Made by a program: the position numbers and the translations under genes. Shown here one piece after another: positions 8,801 through 18,751 of a stretch of DNA of 64,000 nucleotides. The notes beneath the pieces are model-generated. The model searched no databases, was not told where the DNA came from, and was given only the letters and a program-made list of their open reading frames with translations. Every line of letters begins with the position of its first letter. Positions within the stretch are counted from its first letter, which is position 1. Origin of the DNA: Methylotenera sp. (lineage in GTDB: Bacteria; Pseudomonadota; Gammaproteobacteria; Burkholderiales; Methylophilaceae); contig JABFRQ010000002.1 in assembly GCA_013141075.1 (NCBI GenBank), positions 1 to 64,000 of the forward strand. Reading direction: 5' to 3'.

Positions 8801-11800
8801 TGATGTGTTTGTTGTAAATGACGCAGCTGTTGGAGATCCAGCTCACTTTGTTGCATCAGGTGATGCTGGAGCTGTTAAGGCTATTGCAGGTGCAGGCCTT
8901 GGTGTTTACACCACCAAAGGCACTAACACTAGTACTAATGGCAACATTATTACAGTGGGCGGCGTGCAATATGTACGTGATATTCGTGCAGAAAACTTGA
9001 GCTTACCTAATGTAAGTTTAGATGGCCTTGGTTTAGATGGTGCACCAACGACTGGCGCTGATTCTAACGAAGTAATGATTGCGACTGACAACGACGACAT
9101 TATCTACGCATGGGCAGGGGACGACACTGTTTATGCTGAAGGTGGTAACGACGTTATCTACGGCGGCGCAGGTATTGACCGTTTATATGGCGGCGATGGT
9201 AACGATACAATCTACGGTGGCGATAGCGGCGATTTAATTGATGGTGGCGCAGGTGATGACATTCTTTGGGGTGAATCAAGCGGTACAGCCGCAGCAGGTT
9301 TAGACCAAATTATCGGCGGTGAAGGTAATGACATTATTCACGGCGGTATTGGGATTGATAAAATTTCAGGCGGTGCGGGCGATGATATTATCTTCGGTGA
9401 AGGTGAAACAGATGCCTTTACACACGGCGGCGACGGTAATGACTACTTAGATGGCGGTGCAGGCGGCGACTTACTATGGGGCGATGATGGTAGTGACCTA
9501 ATTGTTGGCGGTAACGACCAAGATATTGTAGCTGGTTTGAATGGCGACGATATTTTACGCCCAGGCAACCCTTCATCCGCCATGGGCGTAGGCCCAGATG
9601 AAGTAATGGGCGGCTCAGCAACGGATGACTTAGGTGCAGATGGCAGAGGCCATGGCTTCGACTTAGTTGATTTGAGCGATTACTCTGTATCACCAACTGG
9701 TGCGACAGTAACATTCTCAACACAACAAAACCCTGCAGGCGCGATTGACGTAGCTGCGCCATTTGCTTGGGTTGGTATCGAAGGTGCTATCGGTTCACGC
9801 AATAATGACATTATTACCGCAGATGCAACTATTGCAGCTAACCCAGTTACGCTTCTTGATGCTTGGACAGATAACAACTGGTTAATCGGCGGTAGTGGTA
9901 ACGACACATTAACAGGTGGCCTAGGCAATGATGTTATTGTTGGTGATGGCATTCGTTTAGATACTTTAATCGGTACTTACACTAAAGATCCTGTAGTAGT
10001 TGGTGGCGACCGAACACCAAGTACATACACCAACGACTTTGATGGTGCTAGCCATCGTGCATTTGGTCTAACTAGTACTGCCGCAGAGCGTGTTATAGGT
10101 ACTAATGGCTTGCTAGACTTAGTTGGCTTTGAAAAACACTTCACTACATTGTTGCAATCTGACATGTACAAAAACTATGTGCTAGGTGGTGACGAAATTG
10201 GAACGATAAATGGTGTTGCTGGTACTAGAACTGGTGACGGTGGTTTGGTTGGTACGGCGGATACTGTTGTGTTTACAGGTAATCGTGCTGATTATTCTGT
10301 TACTGAAATTGTACATGCTGGCATCACAGCCTATAAAGTAGTAGATTCAGCGCTTGGTCGCGATGGTACTGATGTGGTGGTAGGTGTTGAAAACTTCAAG
10401 TTTGCAGATGGTGTTCTAAGCGGTACAACTTTCAATTTTGCGCCTGTAATTGACGGTGGCGCAACTGCCGCTAAAATGGTTGATGAAAACTCAACTGCAG
10501 TAGCTACAATTAGTGCTACAGATGCAAATAATGTACCTGGAGATTTATTAAACCCTCAAACACTCACTTATAGAGTGAGTGGCGGTGCGGATGCTGCTAA
10601 ATTTGCAATTAACGCCGCTAGTGGGGCTCTCAGTTTCGTTAGTGCACCTAACTTTGAGGTGCTAGCTGATGCCAACGGTGACGGTGTATATGACGTGATA
10701 GTAGAAGTGAGTGATGGCACATTAACTGACACCCAAGCGATTGCGGTGACGGTAGGTAATGTAAATGAAGCCCCAGCCATTACTTCAAATCTTGGCGGAG
10801 CAACTGCAGCAATTACCGTAGCAGAAAATGCTACAACAGCAGTGACACAAGTAACAGCGGCAGATGTAGATACACCAACAACGCTAACTTACAGCATCGT
10901 TGGTGCGGATGCAGCCTTATTTGATATAGACATCAACACAGGTGTATTAAGCTTTAAAAATGCACCCAACTTTGAGGATAAATTAGATGCAGGCGCAGAC
11001 AACGTTTATAACGTAGATGTAGTTGTCACCGATGACGGCATGTTATCTGACACCCAAGCGATTGCGGTGACGGTAGGTAATGTAAATGAAGCCCCAGCCA
11101 TTACTTCAAACCTTGGCGGAGCAACTGCAGCAATTACCGTAGCAGAAAACACCACAGCAGTGACACAGGTAACAGCGGTTGATGTAGATGCTGCAACAAC
11201 ACTAAGCTACTTAATCACTGGTGCCGATGCAGATAAATTTACCATTAACGCCAGTGGTGCACTCAGCTTTATCACTGTTCCAAACTTTGAAGCGGCACCT
11301 ACAGATGCCAACGGTGACGGTGTATATGACGTGATAGTAGAAGTGAGTGATGGCACATTAACTGACACCCAAGCGATTGCGGTGACGGTAGGTAATGTAA
11401 ATGAAGCCCCAGCCATTACTTCAAATCTTGGCGGAGCAACTGCAGCAATTACCGTAGCAGAAAATGCTACAACAGCAGTGACACAAGTAACAGCGGCAGA
11501 TGTAGATACACCAACAACGCTAACTTACAGCATCGTTGGTGCGGATGCAGCCTTATTTGATATAGACATCAACAGGTGTATTAAGCTTTAAAAATGCACC
11601 CAACTTTGAGGATAAATTAGATGCAGGCGCAGACAACGTTTATAACGTAGATGTAGTTGTCACCGATGACGGCATGTTATCTGACACCCAAGCGATTGCG
11701 GTGACGGTAGGTAATGTAAATGAAGCCCCAGCCATTACTTCAAACCTTGGCGGAGCAACTGCAGCAATTACCGTAGCAGAAAACACCACAGCAGTGACAC

Positions 11801-13923
11801 AGGTAACAGCGGTTGATGTAGATGCTGCAACAACACTAAGCTACTTAATCACTGGTGCCGATGCAGATAAATTTACCATTAACGCCAGTGGTGCACTCAG
11901 CTTTATCACTGTTCCAAACTTTGAAGCGGCACCTACAGATGCCAACGGTGACGGTGTATATGACGTGATAGTAGAAGTGAGTGATGGCACATTAACTGAC
12001 ACCCAAGCGATTGCGGTGACGGTAGGTAATGTAAATGAAGCCCCAGCCATTACTTCAAATCTTGGCGGAGCAACTGCAGCAATTACCGTAGCAGAAAATG
12101 CTACAACAGCAGTGACACAAGTAACAGCGGCAGATGTAGATACACCAACAACGCTAACTTACAGCATCGTTGGTGCGGATGCAGCCTTATTTGATATAGA
12201 CATCAACACAGGTGTATTAAGCTTTAAAAATGCACCCAACTTTGAGGATAAATTAGATGCAGGCGCAGACAACGTTTATAACGTAGATGTAGTTGTCACC
12301 GATGACGGCATGTTATCTGACACCCAAGCGATTGCGGTGACGGTAGGTAATGTAAATGAAGCCCCAGCCATTACTTCAAACCTTGGCGGAGCAACTGCAG
12401 CAATTACCGTAGCAGAAAATGCTACAACAGCAGTGACACAAGTAACAGCGGCAGATGTAGATACACCAACAACGCTAACTTACAGCATCGTTGGTGCGGA
12501 TGCAGCCTTATTTGATATAGACATCAACACAGGTGTATTAAGCTTTAAAAATGCACCCAACTTTGAGGATAAATTAGATGCAGGCGCAGACAACGTTTAT
12601 AACGTAGATGTAGTTGTCACCGATGACGGCATGTTATCTGACACCCAAGCGATTGCGATAACCGTAAGCGACGTAGACGAAGCCTCAACTGGCGGTGTCA
12701 ACATTAGCACTTACATCACTCGCGCTGGTGACGCAGATTTGACTGCTACAAACACCATTGTTGACCCAGATGCTAAGACTGGAAATGCACCATATCAATG
12801 GCAAAGTAAAATCGGCAGCAATTGGGTTGATATTGCTGGTGCTACAAGCTCTATATTAGCCAATCAAACTGGCATTACTGCACGCGTTACCTCAAGCTAC
12901 AACGATGTGGGCGGCTTGCATAACTTTACTTCTGCTGAAACAGTTTTTGTGGGAATTAGTGGAAATGATTCTTTAAATGGGACTAGTGGTGTTGATGTTA
13001 TATTGGGTCTAGGTGGCGAAGACTTCTTGAATGGCGGCATAGGCGATGACACCATGTTAGGCAGCTACGGAGACGACACCTACATTGTTTCAGACGCAGG
13101 AGACGTAGTCACAGAGAATGTAGGAGAAGGCTTTGACTTAGTCATTGCCACTATAGACCACACCCTTGCCGACAACATAGAGATGCTCGCCCTAGAATTA
13201 GGCAACATCAATGGTACTGGCAATGCATTAGACAATATGTTGTTCGGTAACTCTGGTGACAATGTACTCAATGGTGCAGCAGGTAGTGACACTATGATGG
13301 GCGGTAGTGGCGAAGACATGTTGAATGGGGGGCTTGGCAATGACACCATGCTAGGCAGCTACGGAGACGACACCTACATTGTTTCAGACGCAGGAGACGT
13401 AGTCACAGAGAATGTAGGAGAAGGCTTTGACCTAGTCATTGCCAACATAGACCACACCCTAGCCGACAACGTAGAGATGCTTGCACTAGGCGTAGGCAAT
13501 CTAAAAGGCACAGGCAACGCCTTAAACAACCTCATGTTTGGTAATAATGACAACAATGTACTTAATGGTGCTGGTGGTAGCGACACCATGACTGGTGGTG
13601 CTGGTGCAGACACCTTTACCTATAACAATGCAAGTGAATCTGGCCTAGGTGTTTTAAGTGATGTCATTACTGACTTTACTAATGGCATTGATAAGCTTGA
13701 CTTCTCTGGTATTGATGCAATATCAGGTACAGCTGGTTCCACTTTCTTAGCAATCCAGTCAGGTGTTGCGACTACCAACTCAGCTGTTGCAGGTCAACTA
13801 TACTACTACTACGATGGTGCTAATACGGTGGTAGAAGGAACGGTAGATAATATTGCAGGAGCTGATTTCCAAGTAACTTTAATTGGTCATCAAACCTTTG
13901 TAGCGCAAGATATTGTTCTTTAA
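5820..13923 (+). CDS. RTX animal-type haem peroxidase with cadherin-like repeats (2-bp frameshift at 11573)
   Basis: This giant secreted protein has about 2701 residues once two missing bases near 11573 are restored; 8106 bp then divides exactly by three. Residues about 190-1000 form an animal haem peroxidase domain (PF03098 type). The distal-histidine motif FGQFFDHGLDF has His301, HHVFHEEHN is at 580-588, EYQHAAVDQYARTITPDI follows, and the proximal-histidine motif FRFGHSTM has His702. RTX nonapeptides (GGxGxDxxx) fill about 1080-1380, cadherin-like repeats about 1540-2285, and a second RTX block leads to the C-terminus FVAQDIVL, a type I secretion tail. No N-terminal signal peptide is present, as expected. 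AGGGGAATT precedes the ATG. MopA-type bacterial manganese-oxidising peroxidases share this architecture; the substrate here is unknown. In the distal HN motif Glu585 stands where mammalian enzymes have the catalytic Arg. Confidence 0.85.
9061..9576 (+). repeat. RTX nonapeptide block in the peroxidase gene
   Basis: Successive GGxGxDxxx calcium-binding units can be read (for example GGAGIDRLYGGDGND and GGSGNDTLTGG further on at 9893). They form parallel beta-roll structure when calcium binds outside the cell and are typical of type I secretion substrates. Confidence 0.85.
10761..12672 (+). repeat. six tandem cadherin-like repeats of about 315-321 bp
   Basis: The units begin with VNEAPAITSNLGGATAAITVAEN and end TQAIAVTVGN. 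Type A (321 bp) starts at 10761, 11397, 12031 and 12352; type B (315 bp) starts at 11082 and 11716. The order is A-B-A'-B-A-A. Copies of one type are nearly identical in DNA, which shows recent duplication. A' (11397-11715) is 319 bp because two bases (AC in CAACACAGG) are missing at 11573. A diverged unit precedes the array at about 10446-10760. Confidence 0.9.
13060..13592 (+). repeat. two RTX-linked units of the 80-residue type shared with the second RTX gene
   Basis: Units starting GSYGDDTYIVSDAGDVVTEN begin at 13060 and 13353. From 13353 to about 13720 the DNA is almost identical to 22190-22557 in the downstream RTX gene, including synonymous positions, so the two genes have exchanged or copied this segment. 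Confidence 0.85.
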
Positions 13924-13996
13924 ATCTTAAGTTAATATACCGCTGCTGTTGCTAGTGTTATCAGCAAAAAGTGGTGGTAAAAAAGCCCTAAAAACT

Positions 13997-14023
13997 ACCC
14001 CGCTCTAGTAGCGGGGTTTTTTT
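13997..14023 (+). terminator. rho-independent terminator after the peroxidase gene
   Basis: CCCCGCT (13998-14004) pairs with AGCGGGG (14010-14016) around CTAGT and is followed by seven T. It lies 75 bp after the peroxidase stop and should separate that transcript from the transporter genes. Confidence 0.9.
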
Positions 14024-14100
14024 AGCAAAAAATAGGCATAACATGTGTTTCACAAAATAAAATGGTGTGATAAAGTGCTTTAAGAACATAGGCTAAAAAC

Positions 14101-15891
14101 ATGAAATCTAAAACCAAACTACCTCCAAATGAAATTGCGCAAACCTTAGCTAGTTTTAAGGGTGTATTTAAAACGGTAGGCATATTTAGCGCCATTATTA
14201 ACTTAATGATGTTAGCGCCGTCACTCTATATGTTACAGGTGTATGACCGCGTATTAGCAAGCCGTAATGAAACCACATTATTGATGCTCACCATTATGAT
14301 GTTGGGGGCTTATATGTTTATGAGCGCTTTGGAGTTTGTGCGTAGTTTTGTGCTTATTCGCCTTGGCGCGCAGCTAGACATGAAAATGAATAAGCGCATT
14401 TATACTGCAGCTTTTGAGCAAAATTTAAAACGTGCTGGTGGTAATGCTGGGCAAGCCTTGCAAGATTTAGCTAATATTCGCCAGTTTTTAACAGGTAATG
14501 GCTTATTTGCTTTTTTTGATGCACCTTGGTTTCCTATTTATTTGCTGGTGATATTTTTGTTTGACCCGTATTTGGGGCTATTTGCGCTAGTTGGTACAAT
14601 TTTATTGGTTGCTCTGGCTTATATCAATGAAACTGTGTCAAAAAAACCGCTGTCTGAAGCAAGCAGTATGTCGATTGCAGCCAGTAATTTAGCCACTAAC
14701 AATTTACGCAATGCTGAGGTGATTGAAGCAATGGGTATGCTACCCAACTTAATGAATCGCTGGTTTAAGCTGCATAGTCGCTTTATACAATTACAAGCAG
14801 AGGCAAGTGAAAAAGCGGGGGTTATTGGCGCAGTCACAAAATTTGCGCGTATTTCTATGCAGTCATTGATTCTTGGCTTTGGTGCATTGTTGGTGCTAGA
14901 AGGCAAAATTACCCCTGGCATGATGATTGTGGCGTCTATTTTAATGGGGCGTGTGCTGAGTCCTGTTGAGCAATTGATTAACGTGTGGAAAAACTGGAGT
15001 AGCACGCGTAGTGCTTACCAGCGTTTAACAGAGCTATTAAGTACGAATCCTCCACGCCTAGCGGGTATGCCTTTGCCTAAACCACTTGGACAAATTTCAC
15101 TTGAATCTGTTACTGCAGTGCCGCCTGGTGCAACAGAAGCGGCAGTTAAAAACTTAAGCTTTAATCTTTCACCAGGTGATGTGCTTGGTGTGATTGGCCC
15201 TAGCGGCGCTGGTAAATCTACCTTAGCACGTTTGCTTGTGGGCGTTTGGCCAGCTAGAGTAGGCAATGTGCGCTTAGATGGCGCAGATGTTTACCAGTGG
15301 AACAAAGACGAATTAGGCCCAAATATCGGCTATTTACCTCAAGATGTAGAGTTGTTTGCAGGTGCAATTAGCGAAAATATAGCTCGCTTTGGTGAAGTGG
15401 ATTCAGAAAAAGTAGTGACTGCGGCAAAACGTGCTGGTGTGCATGACATGATTCTACACATGCCGCAAGGCTATGACACAGTATTGGGTGATGGTGGCGC
15501 AGGCTTATCTGGCGGGCAAAAGCAACGCTTGGGCTTAGCGCGCGCAATGTACGATGACCCTTCGCTGATTGTGCTAGACGAGCCCAACTCCAATTTAGAT
15601 GATATTGGTGAAAAAGCCCTAGTTACAGCCATTACTGATTTACGCCAGCGCGGTAAAACCATTGTGATGATTACGCACCGCACCAGCGCGATTGGCGTGA
15701 CCAATAAGCTTTTGCTAATGCGTGATGGTATGGCGCAGCTATTTGGCCCAAGTGCTGAAGTGCTGGCTGAAATTAGTAAAATGAACCAGCAAAGCATGCA
15801 AACCACAGATCAAACTAGAGAACAGACCAAGCCACAAAATACGCCGCAAGCGGCAGCTAAGCTAGCCGCGCCACAAGTAGCCAAGACGTAG
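14101..15891 (+). CDS. type I secretion ABC transporter (PrtD/HlyB-type permease-ATPase)
   Basis: This inner-membrane exporter of 596 residues energises type I secretion. The N-terminal half has about six membrane segments (residues 25-300), and no C39 peptidase-like domain precedes them, as in PrtD. The ATPase domain shows Walker A GPSGAGKST near residue 366, signature LSGGQKQR near 469, Walker B LIVLDEP near 489 with an aspartate-rich N-S-N-L-D following, and the H-loop ITHRTSAI. The C-terminal tail is rich in Q, T and A. It is followed by the adaptor after 11 bp, so the three transporter genes form one operon. Its substrates are presumably the RTX proteins on both sides. Confidence 0.92.
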   Translation: MKSKTKLPPNEIAQTLASFKGVFKTVGIFSAIINLMMLAPSLYMLQVYDRVLASRNETTLLMLTIMMLGAYMFMSALEFVRSFVLIRLGAQLDMKMNKRIYTAAFEQNLKRAGGNAGQALQDLANIRQFLTGNGLFAFFDAPWFPIYLLVIFLFDPYLGLFALVGTILLVALAYINETVSKKPLSEASSMSIAASNLATNNLRNAEVIEAMGMLPNLMNRWFKLHSRFIQLQAEASEKAGVIGAVTKFARISMQSLILGFGALLVLEGKITPGMMIVASILMGRVLSPVEQLINVWKNWSSTRSAYQRLTELLSTNPPRLAGMPLPKPLGQISLESVTAVPPGATEAAVKNLSFNLSPGDVLGVIGPSGAGKSTLARLLVGVWPARVGNVRLDGADVYQWNKDELGPNIGYLPQDVELFAGAISENIARFGEVDSEKVVTAAKRAGVHDMILHMPQGYDTVLGDGGAGLSGGQKQRLGLARAMYDDPSLIVLDEPNSNLDDIGEKALVTAITDLRQRGKTIVMITHRTSAIGVTNKLLLMRDGMAQLFGPSAEVLAEISKMNQQSMQTTDQTREQTKPQNTPQAAAKLAAPQVAKT

Positions 15892-15902
15892 GAAGAAGAA
15901 GA

Positions 15903-17249
15903 ATGAGTACAGAGAGCATACAAATGGCGGCAGTAGCAACTAACGCAACAGATGTTTTAGACGTAAAAACCGATGCATCTTGGCATATTCGGCTAGGCTG
16001 GCTCATTGTGCTCGGCGGCATTGGAGGCTTCGTACTGTGGGCATCATTAGCACCTTTAGATAAAGGCGTACCTATGAATGGTACGGTGACTGTTGAAACC
16101 AATAAAAAAGCCATTCAACATGCCACGGGTGGCACTATTGAGGCGATATTGGTTAAAGAGGGTGATGTGGTTAAAGCGGGTGATGTATTGGTGCGCATTA
16201 ACAGCGTGCAAGCTTCGGCAGATGCTGAAATGGCGCGCGTGCAGTATTTTACCGCACGTACTGCAGAAGCGCGATTACTTGCTGAGCGCGATGGTAAAAG
16301 TGCAATTAACTTTCCACCAGAGTTAAATAGTGTAAAAAGTGACCCGCGAGTTGCGAGCAATATCAGTATGCAAAAGCAACTGTTTAGCTCACGTCAATCA
16401 GCCAAGCATAGTGAATTAGCGGCTATTAATGAAAGTATTGCAGGCTTGGTTTTGCAAAACCAAGGTTTAGAAGAATCAAAAGCGAGTAAACAACAACAAT
16501 TGCAATTGATGAAAGAGCAGTTAGATGGCGTACGTGACCTAGCTAAAGAAGGCTTTGTGCCGCATAATCGCTTGTTAGATTTAGAGCAGTCTTACGCACA
16601 AATTAGTGCGGCAATTTCAGAAGATACTGGCAATATCGGTCGTGGAAAGCAACAAATATTAGAACTTAAATTAAAACACCAACAAACCACGCAAGAATAT
16701 CAAAAAGAAGTTAGAACGCAATTATCTGAGGTTCAAAAAGAGGCTAATTCCCTCGCCAATAGGCTTTCAGGGCTTGATTACAATTTGCAGAACGTGCAGG
16801 TAAAAGCGCCTGTAGATGGTGTGGTAATGGGCATGAATATTTTCACCAACGGCGGCGTTATTGCACCAGGCTTTAAGATGATGGATATTGTGCCAAGCGC
16901 AGATTCATTGGTGGTAGAAGGGCGCTTGCCAGTGCATTTAATTGACAAAGTGCATGCAGATTTAGAAGTTGATTTGATATTTTCAGCATTCAATCAAAAT
17001 ACTACACCGCATATTCCAGGTGTTGTTTCGCAAATTTCGGCGGATAGATTTGTTGATGAAAGAACTGGCGAGCCATATTACAAGCTATTTGCCAGCGTGA
17101 CGCCAGAAGGTATGAAAACCGTAGCTAATTTAAAAATACGCGCGGGTATGCCCGTAGATTTATTTGTAAAAACAGGCGAACGAACCATGATGAATTATTT
17201 GCTTAAACCTATCATCGACCATTTTAAAATGTCTATGACTGAGGAATAA
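15903..17249 (+). CDS. type I secretion membrane fusion protein (HlyD/PrtE family)
   Basis: This periplasmic adaptor of 448 residues links the ABC transporter to the TolC-like channel. One membrane helix (about residues 29-52, LGWLIVLGGIGGFVLWASL) follows a short cytoplasmic N-terminus. A biotinyl-lipoyl half motif (GGTIEAILVKEGDVVKAGDVLVRI) comes next, then a long coiled coil rich in Q and E (about 140-290), the second lipoyl half (VKAPVDGVVMG) and a beta-barrel region. The Shine-Dalgarno GGAAGAAG lies directly before the ATG. The gene starts 11 bp after the ABC gene and ends 3 bp before the TolC-like gene. Confidence 0.92.
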   Translation: MSTESIQMAAVATNATDVLDVKTDASWHIRLGWLIVLGGIGGFVLWASLAPLDKGVPMNGTVTVETNKKAIQHATGGTIEAILVKEGDVVKAGDVLVRINSVQASADAEMARVQYFTARTAEARLLAERDGKSAINFPPELNSVKSDPRVASNISMQKQLFSSRQSAKHSELAAINESIAGLVLQNQGLEESKASKQQQLQLMKEQLDGVRDLAKEGFVPHNRLLDLEQSYAQISAAISEDTGNIGRGKQQILELKLKHQQTTQEYQKEVRTQLSEVQKEANSLANRLSGLDYNLQNVQVKAPVDGVVMGMNIFTNGGVIAPGFKMMDIVPSADSLVVEGRLPVHLIDKVHADLEVDLIFSAFNQNTTPHIPGVVSQISADRFVDERTGEPYYKLFASVTPEGMKTVANLKIRAGMPVDLFVKTGERTMMNYLLKPIIDHFKMSMTEE

Positions 17250-17252
17250 CCA

Positions 17253-18620
17253 GTGTTTTTTACTTCAAAAAATCTGTTGTTAAAATGTACATTCACCATA
17301 ATTGCTTGCCTTTATGCTGGGCAGGCAAACGCAATGGGCTTGATGGAAGCTTATGAGGCGGCGCTGGCGAATGATAGTGTTTACCGTTCTGCAATGCATG
17401 AAAATGAAGCGGGTCAGCAATATAAAGAAATCGGCCGTGCAAACTTACTGCCAAGCGTATCTGCGAGCTACGCATATAGTAAAAATTATGGTGATATTGC
17501 GTCAAAAACTAACCTTGGCTGGAACACGCAAGACCGAGATTACAACAGTAAAAATGCGACGATTCAGTTGCGTCAACCGCTAATAAATATGGATGGTTTG
17601 GCACGGTATAAGCAAGGCAACGCGCAAACAATGTTAAGTGATAAGCAATTTGAAGTGCGCAAACAAGAGCTGATGGCGCGTTTTTTTGGTTTGTATGCCT
17701 CCGCTAATTTTTCTGAAGACGTGTTGGCCTTAGCTGAAAAACAGCGTGATGCATTTATGCAGCAACTGCAATCTAACACCAGAATGTCTAAATTTGGCGA
17801 AGGCACTAAAACGGATTTAATTGAATCTCAAGCAAAATTGAGCTTGTCTGAGGCGCAAGTAATTGAAGCTGAATACAATGTAATTGATAGCCATAATGCC
17901 TTGGCAGCAATGCTGGGTAAAGAAGTTAACACGTTGGATGCTTTATCAGAAAGTTTCGAAGTGTTGCCTTTAGCACCATCAGCTTTTGATGAATGGAAGG
18001 CGTTGGCACTAAAAAATAATGCAGAAATTGCCGCGCAAAGTGAAGCGATTGAAATTGCAAACCAAGAGGTTAAGCGCAATCGTGCAGGCCATATGCCTAG
18101 GCTAGATGCAATTGCAAGCATCAGCAATAGTGATTCAGATACATCTTCTACTTTTAACCAAAAAATCAATAATAAAAGTATTGGTTTGCAATTGAATGTC
18201 CCAATTTACTCAGGCGGCTCTGTAACGGCACTTACTTTGCAAGCAGAAGCCAACCACAAAAAGGCGCAAGACGATTTGGAATCAAAAACCAATGAGATTG
18301 TATTGGGTTTACGTAAGCAATACAGCGCTGTTTTGAGCAATATATTAAAGGTAGAAGCGCTTAAAAAATCTGTAGCATCAGCAGAGTTACTGATAGAGGC
18401 TACTCAAAAAAGTGTAGCAGGTGGTATACGCACTAATTTAGATGTACTCAATGCACGTAAACAATTATTTGAAGTAAAACGCGATTTGTCTTCAGCGCGC
18501 TATAACTATTTAGTAGCTTACATCAGCTTAAGAAAAGCGGCGGGAGTGTTAACGGCCAATGATTTTGAGAAGATTTCTAGTTACTTTGTAAAGCAAGAGA
18601 AAATTACTATTAACGAATAA
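17253..18620 (+). CDS. type I secretion outer membrane channel (TolC/PrtF family)
   Basis: The 455-residue TolC-like protein completes the tripartite exporter. It starts with GTG at 17253, with GAGGAAT upstream overlapping the adaptor stop. A signal peptide is visible (KCTFTIIACLYAGQANA). The mature part shows the OEP two-fold repeat: an N-terminal LMEAYEAALANDSVYRSA with a PSVSASYAYS strand region, and a later NVPIYSGGSVTALTLQAEANH strand. Long heptad-rich helices lie between them, and GGIRTNLDVLNARKQLFEVK is typical of the TolC C-terminal repeat. The dedicated copy in the operon implies the system does not need to borrow a housekeeping TolC. Confidence 0.92.
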   Translation: MFFTSKNLLLKCTFTIIACLYAGQANAMGLMEAYEAALANDSVYRSAMHENEAGQQYKEIGRANLLPSVSASYAYSKNYGDIASKTNLGWNTQDRDYNSKNATIQLRQPLINMDGLARYKQGNAQTMLSDKQFEVRKQELMARFFGLYASANFSEDVLALAEKQRDAFMQQLQSNTRMSKFGEGTKTDLIESQAKLSLSEAQVIEAEYNVIDSHNALAAMLGKEVNTLDALSESFEVLPLAPSAFDEWKALALKNNAEIAAQSEAIEIANQEVKRNRAGHMPRLDAIASISNSDSDTSSTFNQKINNKSIGLQLNVPIYSGGSVTALTLQAEANHKKAQDDLESKTNEIVLGLRKQYSAVLSNILKVEALKKSVASAELLIEATQKSVAGGIRTNLDVLNARKQLFEVKRDLSSARYNYLVAYISLRKAAGVLTANDFEKISSYFVKQEKITINE

Positions 18621-18643
18621 AATCCACTTCCATAATGGATTTT
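18619..18643 (+). terminator. possible weak terminator after the transporter operon
   Basis: AAAATCCA and TGGATTTT form an 8-bp AT-rich stem directly at the TolC-like stop codon. The stem is weak and the T run short, so read-through into the next RTX gene is possible. Confidence 0.4.
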
Positions 18644-18751
18644 AGATGAGCTTTTAGTGACTTTGCAATAATAGGGTTTTGTTTCATTGACAGACATTTA
18701 TAATGTTAATGTAGCTTAGAATATTGATAACACTAACAAGGAAACAACATC

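Noticed and set aside
10761-12672. Regular repeats that could be taken for a CRISPR array
   Set aside because: The repeats are 315-321 bp, coding and without unique spacers. They encode cadherin-like protein modules.
13080-13613. Minus-strand open frames inside RTX repeats
   Set aside because: They recur in every repeat copy and are shadows of the plus-strand coding repeats.
18690-18715. Sigma-70 promoter before the second RTX gene (TTGACA and TATAAT)
   Set aside because: The two boxes are only 6 bp apart, so they cannot form one promoter. TATAAT alone is weak evidence.
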